NCBI GenBank assembly: GCA_903873565.1
Contig: CAIQOY010000144.1
Location: 1 to 13,316 of the forward strand
Origin: an uncultured Actinomycetes bacterium
GTDB lineage: Bacteria; Actinomycetota; Thermoleophilia; Gaiellales; F1-60-MAGs149
Direction: 5' to 3'
Length of the DNA stretch: 13,316 bases
Part shown: positions 8,494 through 13,316 of the stretch, in pieces
Position numbering within the stretch: position 1 is the stretch's first letter
How the letters are laid out: the number at the start of each line of letters is the position of its first letter
The notes under the pieces: generated by a model
Told to the model about the DNA's origin: nothing
Databases searched by the model: none
What the model saw: the letters and a program-made list of their open reading frames with translations, nothing else
Translations under genes and position numbers: made by a program

Positions 8494-8900
8494 CAGGCGA
8501 ACCGCCGCGGGTCGTCGGCGGGCACGATCTCGCGCGCGAGCGGCGCCAGCGCGAGGCCCGCGAGCTTGAACGACTGGATCCCCCACGGGATGCCGATGAT
8601 GGTCAGGCACAGCAGCACGCCGGTCACGAGGTGGCCGAGCGCGAGCCACCAGCCCGCGAGCACGAACCACAGCACGTTGGCGATCGCGCTGACCCCCGGC
8701 ACGCGGTCGGGGTCGTGCACCGCGACCCGCCCGAACGGCCAGATCACGAAGAAGGCGAGCCGGAACGAGGCGACCCCGAACGGGATCCCGATGATCGTGA
8801 CGCACAGGAGCGCCCCGGCCACGAGGTAGGAGAGGCACATGGCCCAGCCGGCGAGCAGGAGCCAGATGACGTTGCCGATCAGGCGCAGCACGCCGCTCAC
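8493..8900 (-). CDS. yccF: YccF-family inner-membrane protein
   Basis: This 135-residue membrane protein contains two copies of the YccF (DUF307) motif. The first reads LCVTIIGIPFGVASFRLA near residues 32-50. The second has VLWFVLAGWWLALGHL followed by LCLTIIGIPWGIQSFKLA near 75-115. Each repeat has two hydrophobic stretches, giving about four membrane segments. The function of the family is unsettled. The start is GTG at 8900, 16 bp after the upstream EamA stop; no good Shine-Dalgarno sequence is visible, and a later Met lies within the first membrane segment, so GTG is preferred. The stop overlaps the start of the degenerate AAA gene by one base, so the two are likely made together. Confidence 0.87.
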   Translation of the reverse strand: MSGVLRLIGNVIWLLLAGWAMCLSYLVAGALLCVTIIGIPFGVASFRLAFFVIWPFGRVAVHDPDRVPGVSAIANVLWFVLAGWWLALGHLVTGVLLCLTIIGIPWGIQSFKLAGLALAPLAREIVPADDPRRFA

Positions 8901-8916
8901 CCTAGCGGTCCGGGGC

Positions 8917-9774
8917 CTAGCCCACGACGATCGCCACGACGCCGGCGAAGGCGACCACGGCGCCGACGCGCTGCACGAGGGCCAGCTGCTCGCCGAGCCG
9001 GAAGCGGGCGAGCAGGACGGTGACCACCGGGTAGAGGCTGGCGAGGACGACCGCGAGGGACAGGTCCCCCATCGACGTGGCGATCGCGAACATCAGGAGC
9101 GCGGCGGTGTCCATCAGCCCGATCGGGGCGATCGCCCGGAAGGCGCCCTTCGGCGGGCGCCCCGTGCCGGCGCCGCGCGCGTAGACGAGGACGGCGACGA
9201 GGACCAGCAGGATCGGCAGCGACACGGTGCGCTGCGCGCCGACGCCCCACAGCCCCGACTGCTCGGAGGCCATGTCGAGAGTGACGTACATGACGGTGCC
9301 GATCGCGATCGCGAGGAGCGCCAGCGGCACGGCGCCGTAGCGGCCGTGGCGGGTGTCGCCCTCGCCGGCGTGGCGGCTGACCAGCACCACGCCGAGCACG
9401 CACAGGACGAGGCCGGCGAGCTGCAGGGGCGCCGGGCGCTCGCCCGACCAGAGGATCGCGAACAGCACCGGACCGGCCGCCGACATCGCGAGGATCGGGG
9501 CGATCACGCCCATCGGCCCGCGCGAGAGCGCCGCGTAGAACACGACGTGCCCGATCGAGCCCGCCATCCCGGCGACGGCGCCGGGGATCCAGATCCCCCA
9601 GCCGGGGAACGGGTCGCGCACGACCACGAGCGCGACGACCAGGAGCGCGGTGCCCGCGATCTGCGCGAAGGCGGCGACGACCAGGGGGCCGACGTGGCGT
9701 GCGCGGATCGCGCCCTGGAAGTCGGCGACGCCCCAGATCAGCGAGGCGCCGAGGGCGATCGCCGCGGGCAGCAC
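8917..9774 (-). CDS. EamA/DMT-superfamily transporter (second copy)
   Basis: The 285-residue protein has about ten membrane segments in two EamA repeats (about 3-135 and 148-285). Typical features are GASLIWGVADFQGAI at the N-terminus, an ILWSGERPAPLQLAG loop between the repeats, and SLYPVVTVLLARFRLGEQL near the end. It is likely an inner-membrane exporter of small metabolites, substrate unknown. It is only distantly similar to the other EamA protein in this window, so not a recent duplicate. The start is GTG 9774, 6 bp after a TAGGCT box and without a Shine-Dalgarno sequence, so the mRNA should be leaderless. It is the first gene of a probable operon with yccF and the degenerate AAA gene, and begins 21 bp after the HAD phosphatase gene. 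Confidence 0.85.
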   Translation of the reverse strand: MLPAAIALGASLIWGVADFQGAIRARHVGPLVVAAFAQIAGTALLVVALVVVRDPFPGWGIWIPGAVAGMAGSIGHVVFYAALSRGPMGVIAPILAMSAAGPVLFAILWSGERPAPLQLAGLVLCVLGVVLVSRHAGEGDTRHGRYGAVPLALLAIAIGTVMYVTLDMASEQSGLWGVGAQRTVSLPILLVLVAVLVYARGAGTGRPPKGAFRAIAPIGLMDTAALLMFAIATSMGDLSLAVVLASLYPVVTVLLARFRLGEQLALVQRVGAVVAFAGVVAIVVG

Positions 9775-9780
9775 GCGATC

Positions 9781-9786
9781 AGCCTA
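9781..9786 (-). promoter_or_regulatory. -10 box for leaderless EamA-yccF-AAA operon
   Basis: On the minus strand TAGGCT is followed by 6 bp (GATCGC) and the GTG at 9774. It is squeezed into the 21-bp gap after the HAD phosphatase stop, so the promoter core overlaps the end of the preceding gene. The same hexamer and spacing occur at 12570-12575. Confidence 0.55.
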
Positions 9787-9795
9787 CCGAAGCGG

Positions 9796-10437
9796 TCAAG
9801 CCGCGCCGTCGAGCGCGGCGGCGAGGCCGCGGCGCACGTCGTGCATGTCCTCGAAGGGCGTGAACGGCAGGCCCTCCGCGGCCAGGTGGCGCGCGAGCGT
9901 GTGGCGGGCGAAGCGCAGGTCGGCGTCCTCGGCGGCGCAGAGGTCCGAGATCCCGTCGCCGACGTAGGCGATCCGGCGGCCCGCCGCCAGCGCGCGCACC
10001 TCGTCCCGCTTGCAGGCGGTGCCGCAGAGGTCGCAGTGCGCGCGCCCGCGGAAGCGCACCCGCATCCCCGCGGGGCCGCAGTCGACGGCGTGCGCGCTGA
10101 TCGGCAGGTCGAGCCCGTTGGCCGCGAGGATCGGCCGCATCAGGTTCTCGAACCCGCTCGACACGATCACCGGCTCGATCCCGCGCTCGGCGCAGAACGC
10201 GACCAGCTCGTGGGCGCCCGGGCGCACGCGGATCGTCTCGACCAGGAAGGCGACGACCTCGTCCTCGCTCTGCGTGATCGGCGCGACCTGGAGCTGCAGG
10301 CAGGTGTCGAGGTCGATCTCCCCGGCCAGCAGGCGGCGGTCAGCCTCGGCGAAGACGCCGGGCGCCCAGTGCGCCGAGAACCAGTCGACGGTGTCCTGCT
10401 CGCAGAGCGTGCCGTCGAAGTCGATCGCGAGCAGCAT
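9796..10437 (-). CDS. MtnX-like HAD-IB family phosphatase
   Basis: This 213-residue protein is a haloacid dehalogenase-type phosphatase of the phosphoserine phosphatase/MtnX group. Motif I is DFDGT with Asp6 as nucleophile and Asp8 as acid-base; motif II is IVSSGF (Ser93/94); the motif III Lys is 143 in ACKRDE; motif IV is GDGISD (Asp161, Asp165). A Cys pair in CDLCGTACK (135, 138, 142) occupies the same place as the Cys-rich CGxCK of MtnX proteins, which act on a diketo-methylthiopentane phosphate in methionine salvage. No other methionine-salvage gene is nearby, so I give no symbol. ATG 10437 overlaps the upstream stop by one base (TGATG), so it is translationally coupled to the 110-residue unknown protein. 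Confidence 0.82.
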   Translation of the reverse strand: MLLAIDFDGTLCEQDTVDWFSAHWAPGVFAEADRRLLAGEIDLDTCLQLQVAPITQSEDEVVAFLVETIRVRPGAHELVAFCAERGIEPVIVSSGFENLMRPILAANGLDLPISAHAVDCGPAGMRVRFRGRAHCDLCGTACKRDEVRALAAGRRIAYVGDGISDLCAAEDADLRFARHTLARHLAAEGLPFTPFEDMHDVRRGLAAALDGAA

Positions 10438-10769
10438 CAGGACCCGCCCCCCGCGTCGTCGGGCACGAGCGCCCGCAGCGCGTCCCGGTCGACCGCGATG
10501 CCGAGGTGGTCGGCGAGCCGCGCGACGTGCACGGCGACCTTGCGCGACCCCTCGGCCGTGTCGGCGAGGGCGTGGGCGCGGTGCCAGGCCACGAACCCGC
10601 GCAGGCAGTCGGCGTCGAGCAGGGCCGCGTCGGCGTCGAGCGCCGGCGGATGGTCCGCCAGGTACAGGCGCAGTAGGCGCAGCGTGCGCAGGTAGGCGGT
10701 CCGGGGCGTGACCGGCTGCGCGTCGACCCAGCCGTCCGCGAAGCCCGTCAGGGCCTCGTCGACCGTCAC
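10437..10769 (-). CDS. Small protein resembling a tyrosine-recombinase core-binding domain, no catalytic domain
   Basis: This 110-residue helical protein starts at GTG 10769. It overlaps the upstream stop by four bases (GTGA), and GGGGA (10781-10777) lies 7 nt upstream. Its layout recalls the SAM-like core-binding domain of XerC/D-type integrases: a first helix with ALTGFADGW, then TPRTAYLRTLRLLRLYLADH, a CLRGFVAWHR helix, and SRKVAVHVARLADHLGI. There is no following catalytic domain with Arg, His and Tyr, since the frame ends after 110 residues and the next gene is a phosphatase. It is either a truncated recombinase relic or an independent small helical protein; the likeness is pattern-based and weak. 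Placement between a START-like gene and the HAD gene with overlaps on both sides argues for an operon role. Confidence 0.65.
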   Translation of the reverse strand: MTVDEALTGFADGWVDAQPVTPRTAYLRTLRLLRLYLADHPPALDADAALLDADCLRGFVAWHRAHALADTAEGSRKVAVHVARLADHLGIAVDRDALRALVPDDAGGGS

Positions 10770-11326
10770 GACAGGGTCCCCGCCTCGGCGCGGCGGGCGA
10801 TCGCCCGCAGGAGCGACCGGCGCACCATGTTGGAGGCGGGCTTGACGAGCTGCCAGTAGAGGCCGAAGGGGCGCTCGGCGAGCGGCCCGACGACGATCCG
10901 GGTCTCGGTCACGAGCAGCGTGCCGTAGGCCGCCGCCCCGCAGCGCACGCTGACCGCGACCTTCACGCAGTCGAGCGCCTCGTGGTCGCGGAACGCCGCG
11001 GCGTCCGCCGGGGCGCGCTCGGGCGCACCGCCGGGCCAGGGTCGCCCGACGAAGCCGATGCAGACCTCGCTCGCCGTCTCGCCGAGGCGCACGAAGCCGG
11101 GCTCGAAGTCCCCGGTCTGCACGAACGGCAGGTCGCTGCCGAGGCTGCGCCCGCGGGTGCGCACGGCCACCAGCAGGCTGGCCACCCGCGCCTCCTCGAG
11201 CGTCGTCGCGCGGACCGCCTCCATCGTGCGCTCCGGCGAGGCGGCGACGTCCTGGCCCAGCACGAGGCGGTCGCTCCAGACGGGCGCGACCTGGTCCAGC
11301 AGGGTCGTGGCGAGGTCGGCCGTCAT
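10766..11326 (-). CDS. START/SRPBCC-like (DUF2867-like) protein
   Basis: This 186-residue soluble protein has the pattern of a DUF2867-like, START-fold protein. An N-terminal part includes DVAASPERTMEAVRATTLEE, as in SRPBCC proteins where a residue stretch contacts the ligand. VCIGFVGRPWPGG and LLVTETRIVVG form the central strands. A C-terminal helix has the typical FGLYWQLVKPASNMVRRSLLRAI. Such proteins usually bind a hydrophobic ligand, but no ligand is known here. The frame stays open upstream to 11524, but ATG 11326 is preferred because the domain starts there and a TACGAT box lies 8 bp upstream; the extension would run through the divergent gene. It is first in an overlapping three-gene set with the core-binding-like protein and the HAD phosphatase. 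Confidence 0.65.
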   Translation of the reverse strand: MTADLATTLLDQVAPVWSDRLVLGQDVAASPERTMEAVRATTLEEARVASLLVAVRTRGRSLGSDLPFVQTGDFEPGFVRLGETASEVCIGFVGRPWPGGAPERAPADAAAFRDHEALDCVKVAVSVRCGAAAYGTLLVTETRIVVGPLAERPFGLYWQLVKPASNMVRRSLLRAIARRAEAGTLS

Positions 11327-11334
11327 GCGGGCGC

Positions 11335-11340
11335 ATCGTA
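11335..11340 (-). promoter_or_regulatory. -10 box for the START-like gene operon
   Basis: On the minus strand TACGAT is followed by 8 bp and the ATG at 11326, with no Shine-Dalgarno sequence. It lies in a 30-bp gap that also has to carry the divergent plus-strand promoter, whose candidate box begins 3 bp away. Confidence 0.45.
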
Positions 11341-11343
11341 TGG

Positions 11344-11349
11344 GAGAAT
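11344..11349 (+). promoter_or_regulatory. Candidate -10 box for the 70-residue protein and fabL
   Basis: GAGAAT lies 7 bp before the ATG at 11357; an alternative, less well-placed hexamer is TATGGG just upstream. The match to TAnnnT is partial (A at position 2, T at position 6). Spacing and the absence of a Shine-Dalgarno sequence again suggest a leaderless transcript. Confidence 0.35.
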
Positions 11350-11356
11350 CCCCGGC

Positions 11357-11569
11357 ATGGAGCCCACCGCGCGCGACGTCGACCGCCTGATCGGTCCCGC
11401 CACCCCCCACTTCGCGTACCAGATCCGGACCCGCGTCGAGAACCTCGTCGCCGACCTCCCCGAGGACCACCCCGTGCGGCTCTACGCGGGCGAGCGCCTG
11501 GCCCTGCTCGACGGGCTCGGCCACACGACGTCCAAGGGCGACTGGGGCGACCCGAGCACGCCGCAGTGA
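11357..11569 (+). CDS. 70-residue protein of unknown function, coupled to fabL
   Basis: This small open frame starts at ATG 11357 and ends at TGA 11567-11569, overlapping the fabL GTG by four bases (GTGA). The product is mostly helical-looking and acidic, with HFAYQIRTRVENLVADLP and DHPVRLYAGERLALLDGL as its recognisable blocks, and ends in a short polar tail (TSKGDWGDPSTPQ). It has no membrane segment, Cys pair or known motif. Amphipathic helices and a Tyr/Arg-rich centre suggest a small binding protein, but I do not recognise a family. The overlap and a single leaderless start mean fabL translation probably depends on it. Normal codon bias and the tight overlap support it as real. Confidence 0.7.
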   Translation: MEPTARDVDRLIGPATPHFAYQIRTRVENLVADLPEDHPVRLYAGERLALLDGLGHTTSKGDWGDPSTPQ

Positions 11570-12324
11570 GCCGCTCGCTGGAGGGGCGCCTCGCGCTCGT
11601 GACGGGCGGCTCGCGCGGCATCGGCCGGGCGATCGCGCTCGACCTCGTGGACCGCGGCGCGACCGTGGCCTTCTCCTACCTGCGCAACGGCGACGCGGCC
11701 GAGGAGACCCTCGCCCTGATCCGGGAGCGCGGCGGCACGGGCCACGCGATCAAGGGCCGCATCGACGACACCGAGCGCTGCCACGCGCTCGTCGACGAGG
11801 CGGCGGAGGCGCTCGGCGGGCTCGACCTGCTGGTCTCGAACGCGGCCTCCGGGGTGATCCGCCCGGTGATGGAGCTGACTGAGAAGCACTGGGACTGGAC
11901 GCTCGACACGAACGCCCGCGCGCTCCTGCTCCTGGCGCAGCGCGCCGCGCCCCTGATGGCGGCCCGCGGCGGCGGCGGGATCGTGGCGATCTCGTCGCTC
12001 GGGTCGTTCCGGGTGCTCGACAACTACACCCTCGTCGGCGTCTCGAAGGCGGCGCTCGAGGCCTGCGTCCGCTACCTCGCCGTCGAGCTCGCCCCGCAGG
12101 GCATCCGCGTGAACGCGGTCTCGGGCGGCGTCGTGGCCACCGACGCGCTGGAGCACTTCCCCAACAAGGACGAGATGCTGGCGATGGGCGACAGGACCCC
12201 GGCCGGCCGGATCGTCGAGCCCCAGGACATGGCCAACGCCGTGGCCTGGCTGGCCGGGCCCGAGTCGTCGATGATCGTCGGCCAGACCCTGATCATCGAC
12301 GGGGGCTACTCGCTGCCCGCATAA
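11566..12324 (+). CDS. fabL: FabL-type enoyl-ACP reductase (short-chain dehydrogenase)
   Basis: This 252-residue SDR likely reduces enoyl-ACP with NADPH in the last step of fatty-acid elongation. The cofactor motif is TGGSRGIG (13-20). The active site is Tyr154 and Lys161 in NYTLVGVSK, a Tyr-x6-Lys spacing typical of FabL; ordinary SDRs have Tyr-x3-Lys. NAASGVIRPVMEL, EKHWDWTLDTNA, LAVELAPQGIRVNAVSGG and PAGRIVEPQDM closely follow the Bacillus FabL pattern from memory. The C-terminus GQTLIIDGGYSL is normal. The GTG start at 11566 lies inside the preceding stop, without its own Shine-Dalgarno sequence. Most actinobacteria rely on an InhA/FabI-type enzyme, so this could be an additional isozyme or a related reductase. 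Confidence 0.82.
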   Translation: MSRSLEGRLALVTGGSRGIGRAIALDLVDRGATVAFSYLRNGDAAEETLALIRERGGTGHAIKGRIDDTERCHALVDEAAEALGGLDLLVSNAASGVIRPVMELTEKHWDWTLDTNARALLLLAQRAAPLMAARGGGGIVAISSLGSFRVLDNYTLVGVSKAALEACVRYLAVELAPQGIRVNAVSGGVVATDALEHFPNKDEMLAMGDRTPAGRIVEPQDMANAVAWLAGPESSMIVGQTLIIDGGYSLPA

Positions 12325-12332
12325 GCGACGCG

Positions 12333-12530
12333 GTGCTGGTGACGGGGTCGTCCCTGACCCTCGACGAGATCCTCGCCGTGGCCCGCGGCGGCGCGGGGGC
12401 CGGCACACGGGCGCTGCACGACCTCGTCCGGGGCGCCGTGCCCGCGCTCGCCCCGAACGGCCCGATGCCCCGCCTCGAGCCCGTCGAGGCGCTCGTGAGC
12501 GCCGGACGCGTCGGCGCCGTCGGCGCCTGA
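12333..12530 (+). pseudogene. hutH: Internally deleted histidine ammonia-lyase remnant
   Basis: A 65-codon frame starts at GTG 12333, 8 bp after the fabL stop. Its first 20 residues (VLVTGSSLTLDEILAVARGG) match the N-terminal signature of HutH/aromatic ammonia-lyases. From about residue 23 the sequence (GTRALHDLVRGAVPALAP, then PVEALVSAGRV) resembles the extreme C-terminus of the same family. The roughly 440 residues between, including the Ala-Ser-Gly triad that forms the MIO cofactor, are missing. The simplest reading is an in-frame internal deletion, with the junction near 12387-12407 in a GC-only stretch. It cannot be an active lyase. The N-terminal match is good; the C-terminal one is weaker. 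No Shine-Dalgarno sequence is visible. Confidence 0.6.
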
Positions 12531-12569
12531 GCCGCGCGTCCGCGCGCGCCCGTTGCCCGCCGCCGGCGC

Positions 12570-12575
12570 TAGGCT
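12570..12575 (+). promoter_or_regulatory. -10 box of the toxin-antitoxin promoter
   Basis: TAGGCT is identical to the box before the EamA gene at 9774 and is followed by 6 bp and an ATG at 12582. The expected start site therefore falls inside the GTATG operator region. No consensus -35 is seen in the GC-rich upstream DNA. Confidence 0.5.
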
Positions 12576-12579
12576 GTGC

Positions 12580-12602
12580 GTATGACGCTTCGTATGACAT
12601 AC
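12580..12602 (+). promoter_or_regulatory. Putative autoregulatory operator with three GTATG half-sites
   Basis: GTATGAC occurs at 12580-12586 and again at 12592-12598, 12 bp apart. The second copy forms a near-perfect palindrome GTATG-A-CATAC (12592-12602). The set overlaps the predicted transcription start and precedes a ribbon-helix-helix gene. Such antitoxins usually bind short repeated or palindromic half-sites in their own promoter. The AT content of this block stands out from its surroundings. Confidence 0.5.
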
Positions 12603-12617
12603 CCCGTGGGCCCCTGA
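12582..12617 (+). CDS. Possible leaderless 11-residue leader peptide ahead of the antitoxin
   Basis: ATG 12582 opens an 11-codon frame (MTLRMTYPVGP) that stops at TGA 12615-12617. The stop shares its last base with the antitoxin ATG (TGATG). The ATG is 6 bp after TAGGCT, exactly the spacing used by the leaderless genes here. The antitoxin itself has no good Shine-Dalgarno sequence, so ribosomes finishing the mini-ORF could restart on it. The sequence also carries the operator, so the frame could be coincidental. Confidence 0.4.
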   Translation: MTLRMTYPVGP

Positions 12618-12883
12618 TGGCATCCCGTCCGATCAGCGTGCGCCTGCCCGAGGCGATGCTCGAGGCCATGGACCGCCACCTCGAGCGCCCGGACCCCGCG
12701 GACGGCGTCCGCACCCGCACCGACCTGATCCAGGCCGCGATCGACCTCTGGCTGCATGCCGACGAGGCGGCGCGGATCGACGCCTCGATCGCCGCGGGCT
12801 ACGCGCGCGTGCCCGCCGACGGCGAGGACGAGGAGTTCGGCCGCATCTCGGACCGCGCCCAGCGGGACCTCGGCGAATGGTGA
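12617..12883 (+). CDS. Ribbon-helix-helix antitoxin of a MazEF-type module
   Basis: The 88-residue protein begins with a ribbon-helix-helix DNA-binding domain: the strand SRPISVRLPEAML, a first helix EAMDRHLERP, and a second helix TRTDLIQAAIDLWL. It then has a polar, acidic C-terminal tail (about 58-88, with DGEDEEFGRI) that would wrap the toxin. Dimers of such proteins neutralise the partner and repress their own promoter. ATG 12617 overlaps a leader-ORF stop by one base, and the antitoxin stop overlaps the toxin start by 7 bp (ATGGTGA), the usual order and coupling for these pairs. Codon use is the same as in the neighbours, so a transfer signal is not obvious. Confidence 0.82.
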   Translation: MASRPISVRLPEAMLEAMDRHLERPDPADGVRTRTDLIQAAIDLWLHADEAARIDASIAAGYARVPADGEDEEFGRISDRAQRDLGEW

Positions 12884-13191
12884 GCCGCGGCGAGGTGTGG
12901 TGGGCGACGCCGGAGGGCGCCAAGCGACGCCCGTACCTCGTGCTGATGCGCGACACGACGATCCCCCATGTCCGACGCGTGATCTGCGTGCCGGCCACCT
13001 CCCGGGTGCGCGGCATCGCCACCGAGGTCGCGCTCGACGAGGGCGACGGGATGCCGCGGCCCTGCGTCCTCTCCCCGGACAACATCGCCCTGGTCGCCCA
13101 CGAGCGCTTCGAGGAGCGCATCTGCACGCTGACGCCGCGGCGGATGCGCGAGGTCTGCCGCGCGATCGCGATCGCGACGGGCTGCGCCTAG
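12877..13191 (+). CDS. mazF: MazF/PemK-family endoribonuclease toxin
   Basis: The 104-residue protein has the MazF/PemK pattern. It opens with VSRGEVWWATPEGAKRRPYLVLMRD, whose RGEVWWA and RRPYLVL match the family start. It continues with VICVPATSRVRGIATEVALD and ends with LSPDNIALVAHERFEERICTLTPRRM. These enzymes cleave mRNA at short sites and stop growth when the antitoxin is lost. ATG 12877 lies inside the antitoxin gene's last codons, so synthesis is coupled. Conserved Arg and Thr/Ser positions appear intact and the length is normal, so it may be active. The stop shares CTAG with the convergent membrane gene. Confidence 0.88.
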   Translation: MVSRGEVWWATPEGAKRRPYLVLMRDTTIPHVRRVICVPATSRVRGIATEVALDEGDGMPRPCVLSPDNIALVAHERFEERICTLTPRRMREVCRAIAIATGCA

Positions 13192-13316
13192 GCGCGGTCT
13201 GTCGTCCGGTCGAGCCCGCGCAGGGACGGCACGGCGATCGCCACCAGCGCGGTCAGCGCGAACGCGCCGCCGAGCACGAGGTAGACGAGGTCGACGCCCC
13301 ATGCATCGACCGCGAG
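13188..13316 (-). CDS. C-terminal end of a membrane protein, possibly an MFS transporter (partial)
   Basis: On the minus strand 42 residues enter from the right edge and end at TAG (13190-13188). A hydrophobic segment (about residues 9-30, VDLVYLVLGGAFALTALVAI) is followed by a short charged cytosolic-looking tail (RGLDRTTDRA). One last membrane helix plus a short tail fits the end of an MFS-type transporter or other multipass protein, but the family cannot be fixed from this piece. Its stop overlaps that of the mazF gene within CTAG. Confidence 0.6.
   Translation of the reverse strand, partial: LAVDAWGVDLVYLVLGGAFALTALVAIAVPSLRGLDRTTDRA

Noticed and set aside
11327..11524. Upstream extension of the START-like gene
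   Set aside because: It would run through the divergent small gene and its promoter. The domain pattern starts at the ATG at 11326.
12580..12602. GTATGAC repeats as a mobile-element end or CRISPR-like repeat
   Set aside because: Only two direct copies plus one inverted half-site are present, with no spacer structure or transposase. Their place at the antitoxin promoter fits an operator better.

Overview
The window is about 13.3 kb of very GC-rich, densely coded DNA. Codons end almost always in G or C, GTG starts are common, intergenic gaps are mostly under 65 bp, and genes often overlap by 1 to 7 bp. This suits a high-GC actinobacterium. The gene content and style (paired SseA and SufE, leaderless genes with TAnnnT boxes) would fit a Thermoleophilia/Solirubrobacterales-type soil organism, but that placement is an inference. 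No rRNA, tRNA, CRISPR array, insertion sequence or phage structural gene was seen. The region looks chromosomal, with small accessory traits at its right end.

Left part, plus strand (1-3119): the tail of an unidentified gene, then a two-domain rhodanese (SseA) followed 2 bp later by SufE, so a sulfane-sulfur carrier sits with a sulfur acceptor. Next is a CoA-acylating methylmalonate-semialdehyde dehydrogenase (MmsA). A convergent EamA/DMT-type exporter (3132-4070, minus) starts back-to-back with a pair of tandem, paralogous class I glutamine amidotransferases (4119-4820, 4843-5670). The second carries an extra C-terminal module resembling DUF2795. Then comes a large old-yellow-enzyme-type flavoprotein (5729-7624) whose iron-sulfur and catalytic motifs are both altered.

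Middle part, minus strand (7621-11326): two probable transcription units. The first runs from 11326 down to 9796: a START/SRPBCC-like protein, a small protein resembling a recombinase core-binding domain, and an MtnX-like HAD phosphatase, all overlapping. The second runs from 9774 down to 7621: a second EamA transporter, a YccF-family membrane protein, and a CbbX/EccA-like AAA protein that has lost its Walker A lysine and arginine finger and so looks like a pseudo-ATPase.

Right part, plus strand (11357-13191): a 70-residue unknown protein overlaps a FabL-type enoyl-ACP reductase. It is followed by an apparent internally deleted histidine ammonia-lyase remnant and a ribbon-helix-helix/MazF toxin-antitoxin pair. 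The pair is preceded by a compact promoter, an operator with GTATG half-sites and a possible 11-codon leaderless leader ORF. The window ends in the tail of a convergent membrane protein gene.

Two patterns cut across these units. Seven starts (six genes plus the mini-ORF) lie 6 to 9 bp downstream of a TAnnnT-like hexamer, implying widespread leaderless transcription. At two convergent junctions a single CTAG supplies the stop codons of both genes. All functional statements come from reading sequence motifs; no database search was run.
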